DNA from: Dromaius novaehollandiae
Taxonomy: Eukaryota > Chordata > Aves > Casuariiformes > Dromaiidae
Length of the DNA stretch: 64,000 nt
Direction: 5' to 3'
Assembly (NCBI RefSeq): GCF_036370855.1
Contig: NC_088102.1
Location: 17,961,001 to 18,025,000, forward strand
The position numbers and the translations under genes were made by a program. Each line of letters begins with the position of its first letter. Within the stretch, counting starts at the first letter, position 1. The notes below the pieces were generated by a model that saw only the letters and a list, made by a program, of their open reading frames with translations, was not told the DNA's origin and did not search any database. Positions 1 through 13,458 of the stretch are shown here, one piece after another.

Positions 1-62
1 AATTCCCCATATCAAGGGATGTTCCAATAATAAACCCACATTTTTAATTTATTTCTGAAAAG

Positions 63-1520
63 AGAAATCCAGCTGCACCTTCCAAAATTCTCCATCTCTG
101 GCTCCTATGACGTCAAGAACCTGTTAAAGAAAATGGGTGTAATGGAGGTCTTCAGTGACCAAGCTGATCTCTCTGGAATGACAGAAAATACTCTCCTGAA
201 GGTTTCCAAAGTAAGTATGCAAACAGAAAGTCATCATGAGATTTCTCTGCCCCTATTACATACAGATTTCTTAATCTTTCCAAATAGCCTGATCCCACTT
301 CGGGACTATACTCATGACTCACTGATGGTAATAAGGGAAGGAGAAAGCTAGGGATTAGATGGCTGTTGTTCCAAGAACTCAACATTAAATTGTTTCTTGC
401 ACAGCAACCCTGCAAACTCACCTGAAAGTTTCTGAAGAAGGAAATAGAACTGTGAAGGACAGAAAATAAATAACAGGAGATAATTTCACAAAAATCTGAT
501 GCAAAACAATTGATGTATGACAAGAGTCATACAGTTATGGCATAAATTTGGCAATAGTTATTCAATGTATATGCCTTTCGTTATTACATTATCTGAGCAC
601 CTCAGAATTTGTACGAACAACAAACTTGTGAGACAGGTATAGCCCTATTTCACAGGTAAGAAACTGGTGCACAGAAAAATTAAGTGATTTGCCTAGTGTC
701 CCAGAAAATGTATTTCTTGCATCATGAAGGAAGTGATTATTCCCCCTACTATTGCCCTTATTATTCCTTGAAGGAAGAGCACCAAAAGCTGGCCAAAGAC
801 AATGAAATAAGATCACATGTGGGTTCAGAAGTATGAATTTGCTGTACCCACCACTGAAAATCCTGTAAAGTAAAGCCAGATCAGTGTGCCAGCCGCCTTC
901 CAGAAAGGCACCCGATAAAACTTGCCACTAGCGTGTCTTCGCAGAAAGAGATTTTTGCACACACAGAGATTTAGGTAAAGTGAAAACATTCTTTTGTGGT
1001 GTTTAATATTAAAGAAAGAAATCTTACTCTGAGAAACAACACAACAAGAAACGTCCTCCATTCTGCTCAGTCTCTCCAAGCAGCGGAGTCTGACTCTGCC
1101 AAACTAGTGAAGAAAACTCTCACTAAGCTCGGAGCAAGCTTTGCCCTTCTTGGAAAGGTTGGACCTGAGTATCTTCTCCACAACAAGTAATACACTCATC
1201 CCGTGCTTCCTTTGACAAACCATCTTCTTATGGTGTTAAAGCAAGCAAGTTTGTCCGCAACTGCTTCTCACTCTTCTGCGTCTATGTTTTAATCTTTGCT
1301 TCTCTTGCAGGCAATTCACAAAGCAGTAGTGGATGTAAATGAGAACGGCACAGAGGCTGCTGCAGTGACTGTGATAGAAGTGATCGTAACTTCTCTTCAG
1401 TTTCCTCCTCCTCCTGTCATCAGCTTCAACAGGCCCTTTCTGATGCTGATTTCTGACAAAACCACCCAAAGCATCCTCTTCATGGGTAAAGTTGTGAACC
1501 CAGCTGCCAGTGAAGACTAG
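63..1520 (+). CDS. Clade A serpin (SERPINA family), last two coding exons, 5' part outside the window
   Basis: Two exons are visible: 63-210 (148 nt, after an AG and before GTAAGT) and 1311-1520 (210 nt, after TCTCTTGCAG, ending in TAG). The first encodes the strand and hinge segment beginning REIQLHLPKFSISGSYD and ending TLLKVSK. The second encodes AIHKAVVDVNENGTEAAAVT, the reactive-centre loop, the FNRPFLMLI serpin signature and a C-terminus ending NPAASED. The 148-nt exon has the same length and phase as the fourth exon of the SERPINA1-like gene at 44105-44252. The hinge (GTEAAAVT, small residues) is of the inhibitory type, so the product is probably a secreted serine-protease inhibitor. 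Counting from the hinge as in alpha-1-antitrypsin puts Thr-Ser at P1-P1'. The loop is four residues longer on the primed side than in alpha-1-antitrypsin, closer to SERPINA3/SERPINA4 spacing. The exact paralogue cannot be named from two exons. Confidence 0.9.
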
Positions 1521-1610
1521 GCCAGAGCACTTGCACTCAGCGCAGAAATTCTGGAGAGCTTGTGCACGTCCTGGGGACTTCTTTGCAAAAAGGGACTGGA
1601 ATCAATCCCT

Positions 1611-1616
1611 AATAAA
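1611..1616 (+). terminator. Polyadenylation signal AATAAA of the upstream serpin
   Basis: A canonical AATAAA lies 91 bases after the stop codon at 1518-1520. It is followed about 20 bases later by the T/G-rich stretch ATGTGGTTATTACT, so cleavage probably falls near 1630. A 3' UTR of about 110 bases is short but normal for clade A serpins. Confidence 0.75.
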
Positions 1617-1639
1617 CAAGTAAACAAACATTAAATGTG

Positions 1640-4600
1640 GTTATTACTCATTTGCAAGCAGAGAGTCAGTGCTATGTTTACAAAGTGTTCCAGGCCATAT
1701 AGGCAGCCGTGGGGTCTTCAACAAACACTCCCCTACCTTGCTTGTTCGTCACTGGTTCCACGGTCCACTGCACGAGGATAAACTGGCTGAGAATCTGCCT
1801 GTCTCCCTCGTTCTTCTGAGTTCTCAGCTCACAGACACGGACTCCAGAAATCATCCCCTTCAGCTGAGAAACCATCATTTTCCTCTCTCCCATTCCACTG
1901 AACCCCAGAACAGCTTCCTACAGCTCTGAAACCCTTCCAGTGCTCAGTGGCTAAGAAGGGAAATAGAAACATAAGCCTGTGAAACCTTTCCTCTCCTAGA
2001 TGATGGATGCTCCTACAATCAGAATAACCCTTTTCTGTCCAGCCTGACCACTGCCTCCTACCAGCTCAGACCCCTTGCTCCCATCTGCATTCCTCATTAG
2101 TTGCTCCAGAGTAAGGCGCCCAGCCTTTTTGACTGGACAAGAGTTTAGCATCCATGTCAGGGAAAGCTGAACATCACTGCACAAATGGTCTCATGCATAT
2201 ACAGCAGTGTCCATGCTCCCTGGGAGAGCCAGATTTGCTGGTCATGCACCAGCCAGGTGTTATCTACAAGCACACAGCTAATGCCATTTCTGTGCCAGGC
2301 TTTCCTGCACTGGAAAAAGCATGTGCTGCTAAACCAATCTGTACAGCCTGCTCCCTGCAGCTATATTCTCCCAGGAAACCACAGGCAATGGGGTGGCAGG
2401 CCACAAGAATTGCTTGGCATAAAAGGATCCCATATCTGACTTCCCATTTTCCTAGGGCCATTGAGTCCTTCTCTCTCTCTCTCTCTCATGTGACTTGCTA
2501 ACATCAGTGACATGGAAACACCTGGAGGGAATGGAACAGGATTTTGTGGTCCAGCAATTCTGAATTTGTGATGCCTAAATCAAACAGTGTAGCTTCTCTT
2601 CTGCTTCACTCATGGTTCAGGTGCTGTTTCAGACTTGTCAGCTAGCTCCCCTGGGAACTTTGTTTCCATCAAAAGTTACTTCTTTTGGATGCCATGCAGT
2701 CAGTCATTCCCCAGAACTTCTTAGTAAAGAATCAAATTCTCCTTGCCCTGCCAAACTGCTTATCTCCAAAAGGCATCGGGTCTAATTTAATTTTCCACCC
2801 ACTAATATGGTCGACTGAGTAACTTGGAAGGTGGCCAATTGACTTCCCAAGGATTATTCTCGCTGAAGGCTTCAGGTATCCATCAAATTGATCTCTTTGA
2901 TGCCCTCCAAAAACGCTAAGGATGAACTTAGAAACACGGTCCTAAGTAGTGATAATATAACATGAAATTCACTGATGTTAATCATCCTTAACTGATACAT
3001 AGAACATTTTCATAGCACTGGTTATTAATGAATTGTTATGAGTTGCCATTATTATTAATTTATCCCATTATCACAGAATCAATAACTGATGAACCACTAA
3101 GCACTTTACCCATACAGACCAAACTAAGCAACAATATCTCCTCCAAAAGGTTTCCAGTCTAAGCCTTGCTTTCTAAGTGAGGAGGGACAGGAGTCAAAAG
3201 TTTTAGCTGACAGGGCTTCCAGCTCCGAGCCATCGCGAGAGGATAGTGGCGGGGTGGCTGCTCAGCTTCTGGCAATGCTGGGTCAGAATGAGGATAAACA
3301 CTTCTGTCGTGGCTCAGTTTGGGAAGGTTCTGACAAGTCATATGGGATTGTATGGGAGAAAACAGGAATTTGCATATTTGTGGGGAAAGGCGATTGAGCT
3401 TTTCATGTGGACAAGCATAGACAGTTGCCCAGACCTATAGGCAACGGAAAGCCCTAGTCGTAGAGATTTACTTATTGAAAGTATTTTATCCACAATCACT
3501 GTGTTGCGTTCAGATCTTAAAGAAAGAAAAACCAGCAACAGCTGGAAAATTCTCTACAGAATATCTTAGTCAGCTATAACTGTTTAATTCACTTTTCCTC
3601 TCAGTAGATTGAACTCAGTTGTTCTGACAATGCTTGAAGGAACAACCCTCCTTTGCTGGAGCCAAGCCAAGGATTTCAGCTCTGCCAGACTAAAATGTCT
3701 TTATGCTCAGTTACTAATGCAGCTACACAGTCATTGCACCTTCCCTTTGGGAGTGGTGGGATTTAGGCGAGCAGTGACCATGTGCTGTTTTGGACAGGTT
3801 AGAGGGAAGGAAGGAATGAGAGAAGTGGGAAACTGTTAGTATTATCTCACTTCTTCCCTCCCCGTCTGCCCACTTTTGGAAAATGAAGGAGAAAAAAAGG
3901 GATTCTTCCTGGTTAAGTTGTAAATACTAGATATCTGAAATAGAAACCCTTGCATAAATTCATGATTCTCTTGTTATAAGAATCATGAGATTCTCTTACA
4001 GAAAATAGCACAAGTTTACTTGGTGCCACATGGGTTACAAGTTACTTGAGGATGGAAAATTTCAGGTGAAAGGATAGTTCCCAGAAACGCTTATGCAACT
4101 TCCCTGCGACAGCACACAATAAGAACTACCACTCCAAAAGCTTTCAAAAAACACAGACCAGTGACTTCTCGAACAAACAGTTAACTTCAAAGATTTTCTT
4201 GAAGGCTTAAATTGGTCTTGAAAAGACACTTAGAGAGCTGGAAGAGATCAGGAGTGTTCTGAACTGATTTGCTCAGGAATTTTAGTTCTGTGGTGAAGCT
4301 AAAGGGATATAACAAGCACATGATCATACAGCAGAAACAATGAAAGTTTCACCGATCTTCTGAAAGCCTGCCAGAGAAACAGCCCCCACTTCAGCATCCC
4401 AATGCTCATTTTACTTGAGTAGACTGCCCGAAGGGGAGGAAGCCAGGAGCCAGCACAAGGAACAGCCCTGGGGACACGTGGTGCCACCTCAGGGGGATAA
4501 CCAGCAGCACCTGGTCACCCTCACAGATAATTTGAGTACAATATTGTCCTGCTGCTGTGATCTCCAGTAAATACCACAGTGCTTAGGCTCTTGGTTAGAG

Positions 4601-6339
4601 ATGGCTTTTAGGTAATTTGTGAGGGGAAAAGGTCTATTATAAATTAGAAGGGGATATGCTTGTTTATGCTCATCTTCAGCTGCACCAAAGCTGATCATCT
4701 TTCTTGGACTAAAAATAAGCAACAACTGCACAAAAACCTCAAAGTGTAACACTATTTTAAGGGACAGATTAGAGGAATTCATTACTACAAGAATGTGTGG
4801 CTTGTAGCATAGCATGCATTTGCTCACAAACATTTTTACTGCCCTCAATATATAACTTCATTACCTTTAGTTTCAAAGTATAGTTTATACTGGTATTTGG
4901 TAGCAGTGCTACAGATTTTCTAAAAACTTGCCAAAAGGGAGCAATTCTATCCAGCTCCGGGAAAAAGTCTTTTCTAATCGTTGACTGCATAATTTCAAGC
5001 TGAAAAAAATGAAAGTGAATGGGCATTTCAACCTTTTTCTGAAACCCAGTCATAATTTAACTTTCACAGGTAAGAAGTTTTAACTGCAGCTTGGAACCTG
5101 CACTTTTTGGAATCAGCATTTAGCAAGTTTCTGCAACACATGCAAGTTTGCTTATGAAATGAAGTGATCATTCCTAGTAATTCTGAGGTAAGAATAGAAG
5201 TTATAAATTCCACAAGCTTTTAGAAATTTGAAGAGCTAGAATTTTAATATAAGTCCCAATTTCCAAATCAAAACTTCTGGAGCATGGTCTCATGTGTTAT
5301 TGAATCTCTCAGAACATACAAGCTACATCCAGTCTTTTTTCACCTGTCAGTCATTCAACGACACTTACGTTCTCCTGAAAGAAGGAACATATGCTTGAAG
5401 GGAAAGTGCTTGACGAAATCAAAATGTGAAGTCAGGGGGCTGAGAGCTAGTGTACTCCACCATATAAAGTCCCTTCTCCTTTTTTCCTCTGATATGAGGA
5501 AGGTATTTATTTATGCACAACTGTATTCATTGAAAGGTAAAGTGCAGAAAAGAATTGAAATCCTGACCTCTGGCACACATTGTTCCGATTTTGATGTTAT
5601 AAGCCTGTGGCCCCATCCTTTAGCACACTGTAAAAATAAATATAATTCAAGCTTCTGTTTCTCCATCATGCCCTCCTTTATCATCCCATAAGAACATAAA
5701 AAAAACTTATGGACTGCAATGCATGCATGCAAAGGTGGACCAGGAAAACATTCAAAATCCTCCCACTGCTAGGGGAACTGTCTCATGGGGTGAGCCTCAG
5801 CTGGCAGTAGTGGCTGTGCTGGTGGATATATTCTGACATGGGGGTAACACCAGAACAAATCAAGAAAGATCTCAGTGGACAGAGACTTTACTGCTGGCCA
5901 AGGAACCGAGCCCACAGACCTCTAGCAGCTCAATTCCGCCCCGCCCTGTCTCATACGCTGCCCAGATTCCTAGGCCTGGTGAGTTTTTAGTCAGAACTCC
6001 TCCTCTTTCTGCCCTTTCACTGATACTGCTTTGGTTAACTGAACAACGGGGATGTATTGCTAATATTAGGGCCTACAGGTTGCACGGAAGAGGGACCCTG
6101 AAACTTTTAAGTGGCAGAAGCTGGGGGGGAGGGGGGGAGAACCACCACACAGCCAAAGTAGAAAATTGGAGTCACAAGGACAACTGAGGAATTTTCTGGT
6201 GCATTTCTTGGTCACAGATGGTCATGAGTGTAACTATTTCAAAGGAAATGTTACAGTGATTCCTGTGCTAGCACTGGGCTGGTTAACCAGCTGTCCCCAA
6301 TGCAGAAAAGTTTACCTTCCTTGTAAGCAGGATTAGATT
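1640..6339. other. Intergenic, no gene recognised
   Basis: No exon-like segment with serpin similarity and no recognisable transposon was found here. The region holds a (CT)n run at 2469-2487 and a G-rich run near 6122-6139. Short open frames on both strands (for example minus 4489-5053) are AT-rich, overlap each other and resemble no family I know. Confidence 0.5.
2469..2487. repeat. (CT)n microsatellite
   Basis: An uninterrupted CT dinucleotide run of about nine units. Confidence 0.9.
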
Positions 6340-6361
6340 AAAAAAAAAAAAAAAAAAAAAA
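6340..6361. repeat. Poly(A) run of 22 bases
   Basis: An uninterrupted A run just upstream of the serpin relic at 6385. It is not preceded by a recognisable 3' UTR or retrocopy, so it is listed as a simple repeat only. Confidence 0.85.
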
Positions 6362-6384
6362 GCAGCAGTGTCCCTGGTGAAGGC

Positions 6385-6575
6385 ATCACCTGCAGTTAGC
6401 CCCAGCAATGCTGACTTCACACTAGCTTTTACAAGCAGGTCACGATCAGAGGCAGGTGCTGACAAGGTTTTCTTCTCTGCTTCGAGCCTCTCACTGCCTT
6501 TTCAACACTTCCCTCTCCCCAGGGGCCAGGCCTCGCCTCCAACCTGACAGAGATGGAGGGGCAGGAGATCACTCC
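6385..6575 (+). pseudogene. Serpin relic 1: fragment of a clade A serpin first coding exon
   Basis: The DNA aligns base by base with the relic at 13631-13800. Both share CCTAGC/CCCAGC-AATxCTGACTT, a tract reading CAGAGGCAGGTG-TGACAAG and TTCTTCTCTGCTT-GAG-CTC. The alignment continues into AACCTGACAGAGATGGAGG, which encodes the NLTEME piece of helix D. In the intact gene the matching stretch is the NADFAFQFF to NLTEM region of 39819-40464. The reading frame is broken several times and the hinge between helices A and B is scrambled. No signal peptide, start codon or later exons were found nearby. This is a dead duplicate in the same orientation as its neighbours. Confidence 0.75.
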
Positions 6576-8903
6576 TTGTTTTATTCCTGCTAAGCCTGCA
6601 AAAATTTTCTTTTAACTTACAAAACAGCCATCAGATTGAATGCAAGGCAGTGGCAGGGTGAAGACGCAGCAGCTCCGGGAAGGCAGCTGGCAAGGGGAAT
6701 AGCTGCACTGTCCTTTCTGGAGGAGGAGGAAAGGCTGCAGATGGAAGGAGCCAGAAACAAAAAAAAAAACCAAAAAAAAACATCAAATCACTTGCCAGTG
6801 GGTCAGTTTCAATTGCTGTAAATGAAAAAGTCACACTGGGACTGAACATTACCTTCGGTCCCCTGCCACCGAGAATGGCAGTTGATCACTTGTAGAAAGG
6901 CTAGCAAAGGAAGCGGCTGGGAGAAGATGGAAGAGGGGCTCTGGGTCAAAGCATGACAAGAATGGCTCTCATTTTGAGGGATAACGCATGATCTTTCATT
7001 CAGGCATAGACCACCACGCTAAGGATTTGGCTTCTTTCCCCAGATCTGTTTTCATTCTCTCTCATGGAGTTCATCAGTTCTAAAGTTAACTGGGAAACCT
7101 TCAGCACTTGCTCCAAGAAAATCGATACAGGGAGCTATACGCCAGCCAGGCAGAGCAGAATAGGATGAAGCTGTTCATCTAGAGAAACAGAACAAAGAGA
7201 TACTGGTTGAGAACTAGGAGCGAAAAGGAGTCCCTTCTCTATCCTATTTCCAGAGTAAAAAAACACAACCATGTAGGCTGTGAGAATTATACTTCCTTCA
7301 CAATGAGGGAAACGGCAAGCTGTTACAAGTTACCTCCCTGAGTAAAGTTGATTATATGGGGTGGGAGGGAAGCAAGTTGAAGGTAATGCTTGAGGAGCTG
7401 TTGCATTACTCTACACATCAGCACAGATTAGTCTAAATTTCCACTCTGTGATAAGAGCTCACCTGTGCCTTCAGGCAAGTCCTCAAGTAGACAGCATGAG
7501 CAGTACCATGCCCTACAGAAACATGCTGGAAGCCTTGGTGCCTCAGTTTCTCTCTTGTGAAGGAAGTAATTGGCTTTTCACCTGCTCTGGATAGCCAGGT
7601 GGATGGAAATTCTGGGTAATTCTGTAGTTTCCTCAGCCAGATTTCCACACAGTTTCTCCCCAGGGGTGGTGATGTTGATAGTATTCTTCTAAACAGCCAT
7701 GGTGGTGATTGATAGCAGCTATACAAACCCAAGCACAACAGTTCTCTGCTCTCCATATTGGCCTTAACTATTCATCTTGTCTTCTTTCTCCACCAGCACA
7801 GCATCTGTAGATAACTAGACAAAAACAGGAGAATCCAGCCATCTCTGCCCTGGTGGGCTGAAAGAAGTACATACCACTCTGAAATAGTCATGAGTGCCCA
7901 GCGGCAGCTACTCTGACTAGTCTAACTTCAGTTTCACCTTAGAAAATGTTATATATTCACTGGTTAATCCAACTTGTGCTTTACATTGCACATTTGATAA
8001 GGGCCTTCAGGTGCAAGCTCAAAGTACTGAAAAGGCAGAGAACAAGAGGTAAAATACAATACAAAGGAGCAGAAATGCATATCACTTGCCATTATAGGTG
8101 AGACAAGCTTGTAAGTGACTGTCTAAGGAATCAAATGCTTCATTTTCTATTATTGATTTCTTTCTCCTCCCCCCCCCCCCCAGGCTTCCCCCATTCCACT
8201 TCAGTCCCACCTGTTCAGATGGCATCAAGGAGGGAGCCAAAGGGCTCCAAGGATTGCTCTGCCAGAGTACGGCACCCTTTTTAGCATCTTTTCATTCCCA
8301 TCCCTATACTTCTGCCCCACTAACTGCAGAAGGGGAGCTTTCAGTTTGGAAGCCCAGATGCTGCAGGAAATCACAGGGGTAGCACTGTTCGTGCACATAT
8401 CATCAGCAGGAGAGCTGGACATCACTTAAGTTACAGTCTCAAAAAGAGTTTCCAGGCCTTGGATAATCTAGAGAAAGGCGACTGATTTTTCTCGTCTGTT
8501 CTTATAATGAATGATTCCCGCTTTCTTCTTTTTCTAAAAGGAAAAACAAAAGAATTTGAATCCTGCTTCTACCCCCCAGCTAGACAGCCGATCTGAAAGT
8601 TGTGCCAGTGATGAGCCCACTTTCTCTCAAAATAGACCCCAGCAACTTGGATTTGCCTTCAGAGTCTGCAAAAGGGGCACAAGAGGGACAGACAGCAAAA
8701 ACATTTTTGATGCACCTTTAAGCCTCCCCACTGCTGTTGTGATCTCAATACGTACTAAATCTGCCTGCTGGAGTCAGACACACTAAGGTGTTGCATTTAG
8801 CCTGACAGGGGTTAAGGGGCAGTAGGTCCATGACAAGTTTCAGTGCATGCCCCAGTTAGGAAACCTGAAAGCAAGGTCCAGCTGAGCATGAAGAATAAGC
8901 CAA

Positions 8904-8990
8904 CTGGAACTGCTACAGAAGTTTTTGGATGACATCAGAAGTTTCTCAGCAACTGAGAAGTTATTTCTAGAAACAGCTGGAGCTCTTTGG
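8904..8990 (+). pseudogene. Possible downstream continuation of serpin relic 1
   Basis: The bases CTACAGAAGTTTTTGGATGA encode LQKFLDD, as in the relic at 13874-13892 and the KKFLDDAK helix of the intact gene. The following TTATTTCTAGAAA also recurs in the relic at 13920-13930. If it belongs to the fragment at 6385-6575, about 2.3 kb has been inserted between the two. The match is short, so it could be chance. Confidence 0.35.
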
Positions 8991-11900
8991 TGGCTGAGAA
9001 GTGGAGTAGAGCATTTCCTATGAATGCTTTGGAAACTGCTGACTCAGCCGATAGCTATCATCCACACAGGCAAATGGATTTTCTCACCAGCTGCATTTCT
9101 TTAAATATGTGGCAGTATAAGAAATGTTGGAGGGGTAAGGGGGCTTGTAACAAAGAGGCACAATCAGGTTTCTAGTCCTATAAAACTAAAACTGAATAAA
9201 AGCTCCTTGCTAACCCTGTCAAAGCTTTCCATGAAACTTAATAATCTACATTTGTAAATCTGTGTCTCTATAGGCAAGTACATCACATTTATGCAAGTGA
9301 CTCATCAGGCATTTTGCCTTCCTACATGCTGCTTTGAAGTCAGGGGAAGCTATAGATACATATCAACTGTCTCTACTGCAGGTTGGATTGATTTTAGCAT
9401 TTAAATATGGCACTAAAAAAAGAAACAGAAACCCACAACCTCTGCATAGTTTAGGAAGAGAGACATTCTTCCCACAACTCTGCAGGGCCCGTGACGCTCA
9501 CTGCGTTTGCGCATTGCGCGATGCCTTCACACGCCTGTCTGCTCAACCCTCATTCGGGAGCCTAGCGCCCAAAACAGAGCCGACTATTCTGTTCTGTGAG
9601 GGATATTCTGCAACAACGGAAATTTGCCTTGAGATCTAAAAATCAGTAACTTAAGTGTTTTGATTATTCAGAAAGCAGGGGCCATGTGCACACATGGGTA
9701 GGGAAGGGAGAATAACATCAGAATGAGTTCCCCCTCACAGGATCAACTTCGAACAATTTAGTTTCCTATCTTGCAGGCAGCATAGCATGAAGACATTTGG
9801 TAGCATGCAAGGGTCACAGGCAGGGGCTGAGTTGAATGAAAGTCCTTTCTTCAGTTTTGAATTAGGTGGATGACATCAACAAATCTAAACTTAGGGAAAA
9901 AACATTAAAAAAAAAAAACACACTGAAAGCCTTTGAAAGCCTGTCACTTTCCAGTCTAGGCCCTTATCCCTTGCATTCCCTGTGCTATTATAGGAGGAGA
10001 AAAGATTAGATATAAACCAAATGCAAACCAGCTCTCTCTGGGGCACAGCCGTTGAACCATTTTTGTAAGAGTTCAGGAGAATCCTTGCAGTTCACCAAAG
10101 GAATAGGGGGTTATTCATTTCTGTATGTTTCTGAAATGAAACAGTCTGATCTGGAACCGATCTGAAACAGGTGCACGGCCTCAGCTTAACAACAACAACA
10201 ACAAAAAAAAACAACTTAGAAAGCTTTCTCTTTCCTAAAACTGCAGATTTAAAGAAAATAAGTTCCCCTTCACTTCACATGCTTGCCTTTCACCAGGGAT
10301 ATTACTAGCTAATAAAACTTTCAGTGCATCAGTAATTACAAGCATTGTTTGATGGCTCCAGCCAGCTGGTTACAAAGTAGATATTCCATTGCAAAAAAGA
10401 TTTCTGTGGTCTAAAAAACTTAAATAATGACCTAAACAGATATTAAGCATGTATTTCCTAATGACTTCTTTTTTCTTCTTTCAGTTTCATTTTCCAATTT
10501 CTCAAAAGCCTCATGAGTGACATGTTTCATTATAAGATGACCCAGGATCATTTTTGTTTTTTCCTGGTGGCAAAATATCAGGTAAAACCCAAATGATAGC
10601 CAAACTCAGCAAAAGTCATAGCGAGCCCTGTGAGCACTGAGCAGCTGCCTGCCTGGGTGGGTGGCAAAGTCCCACGGACACAATAGCACTCTATTGTTCA
10701 TTCCACAGAAGGGAAAAAGAAGCAGGCAGAGAAGGCTCTTTGCAATGAGCCGCTATACAAACAAGGAAGAAGTTTCACCAGGATACAAAGCTTGATCAGT
10801 TGCTATGTTCACATACACTTAACAGCAGAATAGTTTAGAAACATTACACCTAGGCAGTACAACCATCTGTTGCTCTTCCTACTGGATCAAAATACCCATC
10901 ATGCTGTCCCCAAAACCAGGAGTGTTTTGTGTCGTAGATAGGTGGTATTTACTATAAATACTGGCAAATATTATACAACCAGCCTCCTAGCGCACTGAGA
11001 GGTTCAGTCAATTAACATTTAAGACCATAGGGTGGTTTCATAGAACTGCAGTGTACTTAAATTAAGTCCATATTACTAGCTACTCTAGTGTCTAGGATCA
11101 CTGGAAGACTGGATTGGTAGTTTCCAAAGCAAGTCTCTGAACAGAGATGGTAAGCAAAGGATTTGGTTGCATCATTTACTCAAGCAGTTCAAATGGCCTG
11201 GTCTGACAAGGTCCTTGCTCAAGGGGATCAGACCACAAGAGAATTGCAAAGTTGTACTCTCCCTTTTCTACAGGAAATCGTTAATTGCCCTATCACTATC
11301 AATTAGGGGATACTCTGAGCTCACTAGCTCATTTGAAACACTGCTGTAGAAGTAAGTGTTATCCAAGAAAGAGATGAAAAGGCAGGTAGAGTATACAACA
11401 TCAGTTACAGCTAAGATAAAATTAAGGGGCACAAAAAGAACTTATGAAAGGACACAGGCTTAACTTAAATACACCCATGGGCACTTACTGCAGCATGTGA
11501 ACACCTCACAACCTATATTTACCCTCACAAGGATGTCATAAGGAAGCCTGTCATTTTTATAGGTAGAAAGCTACGACAGAGACAAGCAAATTCCCTGCAG
11601 TCCCATGGAAGATCACTAGCACCATTTTAAGTTGTACCTTACTCCAAGGCAGCTGCCTCAGGCAGGTATCTTGTGGTTTCTGAATGGGAAGAAAGAAACT
11701 CTTTCTTGCCCCATGAACTCCTTTCCTCCTGCACTCAGGCTCGCTACCCATGCAAGCGCACTTTGCTGCAGTACTTTGCTGCCACTCATACCACCACCCC
11801 CACCCTTGGCACTCACTGACCTGCTTCTGCAGAAACATGATCATGGTCCAAAAACAGAACAGGAGCCTGAGGAGCAAAAGTTGCAGTAGGCAATAGCCTC

Positions 11901-13458
11901 CTTCTGAGGAAACAGTTGACTGAAACCAAGCACCCCTCCTCTTCCTTAGTGCCTTAATCATGAAGCATCTCCACAAAGTAGTATCAGCTGTGAGAGAGAA
12001 GATGATGAACACAGTGGGTGCAATTTTTAGGAACCAGACCCCTTGTCATGCTTGTGCCTGAGGGAGGCTCCCAGCTCCTCCTGCACCATCAGGAGAGTCT
12101 GAATGCTTATCCATAAGCATTCAAATGCATATACACAGCATGTATAAATCAAGCTGGGTGAGTCAGGCAATCAGCCTGCTAATTGCAGGAAGAGTGCTCA
12201 GCTGAACACAAATCTGCTCATCTGAAAGCTCTCACATCATCATCTTAGCACAGCTCCATTTACAAACGTGTGGTATGTGTGCACCCAGGTTTGCAGATCA
12301 TGCATTTCTCAGGCCACTCAAATAACTGATTGCATCAACATCAACCCATCATTACTGAAGCATCTTAGGCAACGGAGTTGTGCCAGAAACCTCTAGACGA
12401 TAGTTCACACATTTCTAATTTTTACCAAGCCTATTACATTACCAAAGGCCTACATTATTAACTGGCTCTGCAGGATCTGTATAAAATCTGGCTTTCCAGG
12501 GCAGAGGTTTTCTTCTTGAATGGATCCCATAATGCTTATTTAGGGAGGTACAGTGCATGACTTTTTGCTAGATTAACTCTTTGATGCCTAGAAAGACCAT
12601 AAAACAGATTCCTTGCTCTGCACCACTCTCATTAACTTTGTTTACTCCGTGAGCACTGAGCTTACTGCTGTTAAAGGAATGTGAGTAATAACACAAGGAC
12701 CACTACGCTCACAGAAACACAGCAACATGGATGCAGTACAGTCCTGCTGGGTACACTGCAAAACTCTGCTATATTTTGTTAACGAGGAGTGTGGAGTCGC
12801 ATTAGATGTCTGATGTGGAGGTTTGTTTGCAGAGTTGTTTCGCGCCAGTGTGGCTGACAGTATTCACTGTATCGTCGCCTTCAAAGGCCCTCCCACCAGC
12901 TCAGATAGGGACTGTGTCATGGGCATTCTTTTTCTAGCTCAAAAATATAGAGAAATGAAGTAAATATGCATCAAGTGCAGAGCCCTAGTTGAGGCTCGAC
13001 CAGTTCAGCGCAGTGCCACAAAGCAGGGAAGCGGCTCGAGCTAAGGCCATTGCCCAGGGAATTTCGTACTCATGTGTTGGCAGCTCAGCTCTCATCTGCT
13101 AAATACCATCTAACTCCCTCTCACTCCACCTGCTCCATAAACATCACCTCAAAGCAAATGGTCCTACTTCTTGGCGTTGGTGGTGCTGGGGAGGAGGGAT
13201 CTGAGTGGTACAAAATTAGTGGTACAAGTTTGGAGAATGAAGCTCAGGCCCTTTTCTGTGCATGTGACTGACAAAGCTGGATAGGGAATGGGGAGGAGGG
13301 CGAGAGGGAGGGGAGGGGAAAAAGACCAGTAAGAGGATAAGAAATAAGTGGTGGTGAAAAGATGACGATAATAGCAAAATGGGACAACATCAAAACCTAA
13401 TCACTTGGAAAATACAAACGCAGATTCTCATATCTGAAGTAACTTGACTTCTTTTCAG
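8991..13458. other. Intergenic, no gene recognised
   Basis: I see no serpin exons 3-5 for the relics on either side. A TATAAAC-like motif at about 10012, an (AAC)n stretch at 10189-10203 and short A runs are the only structures noted. The open frames (for example minus 11557-12012, plus 11632-11889) lie over each other and have no recognisable domain. Confidence 0.45.

Noticed and set aside
4489-5053. Two overlapping minus-strand frames of 119 and 94 codons
   Set aside because: AT-rich, overlapping in different frames, with no domain and no splice partners. They fit chance expectation.
10005-10080. TATA-like box with a downstream GTAAGA, considered as the promoter and exon 1 of serpin relic 2
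   Set aside because: There is no HNF1 or forkhead site in the right place and the exon borders are weak, unlike the clear set at 34.95-35.11 kb.
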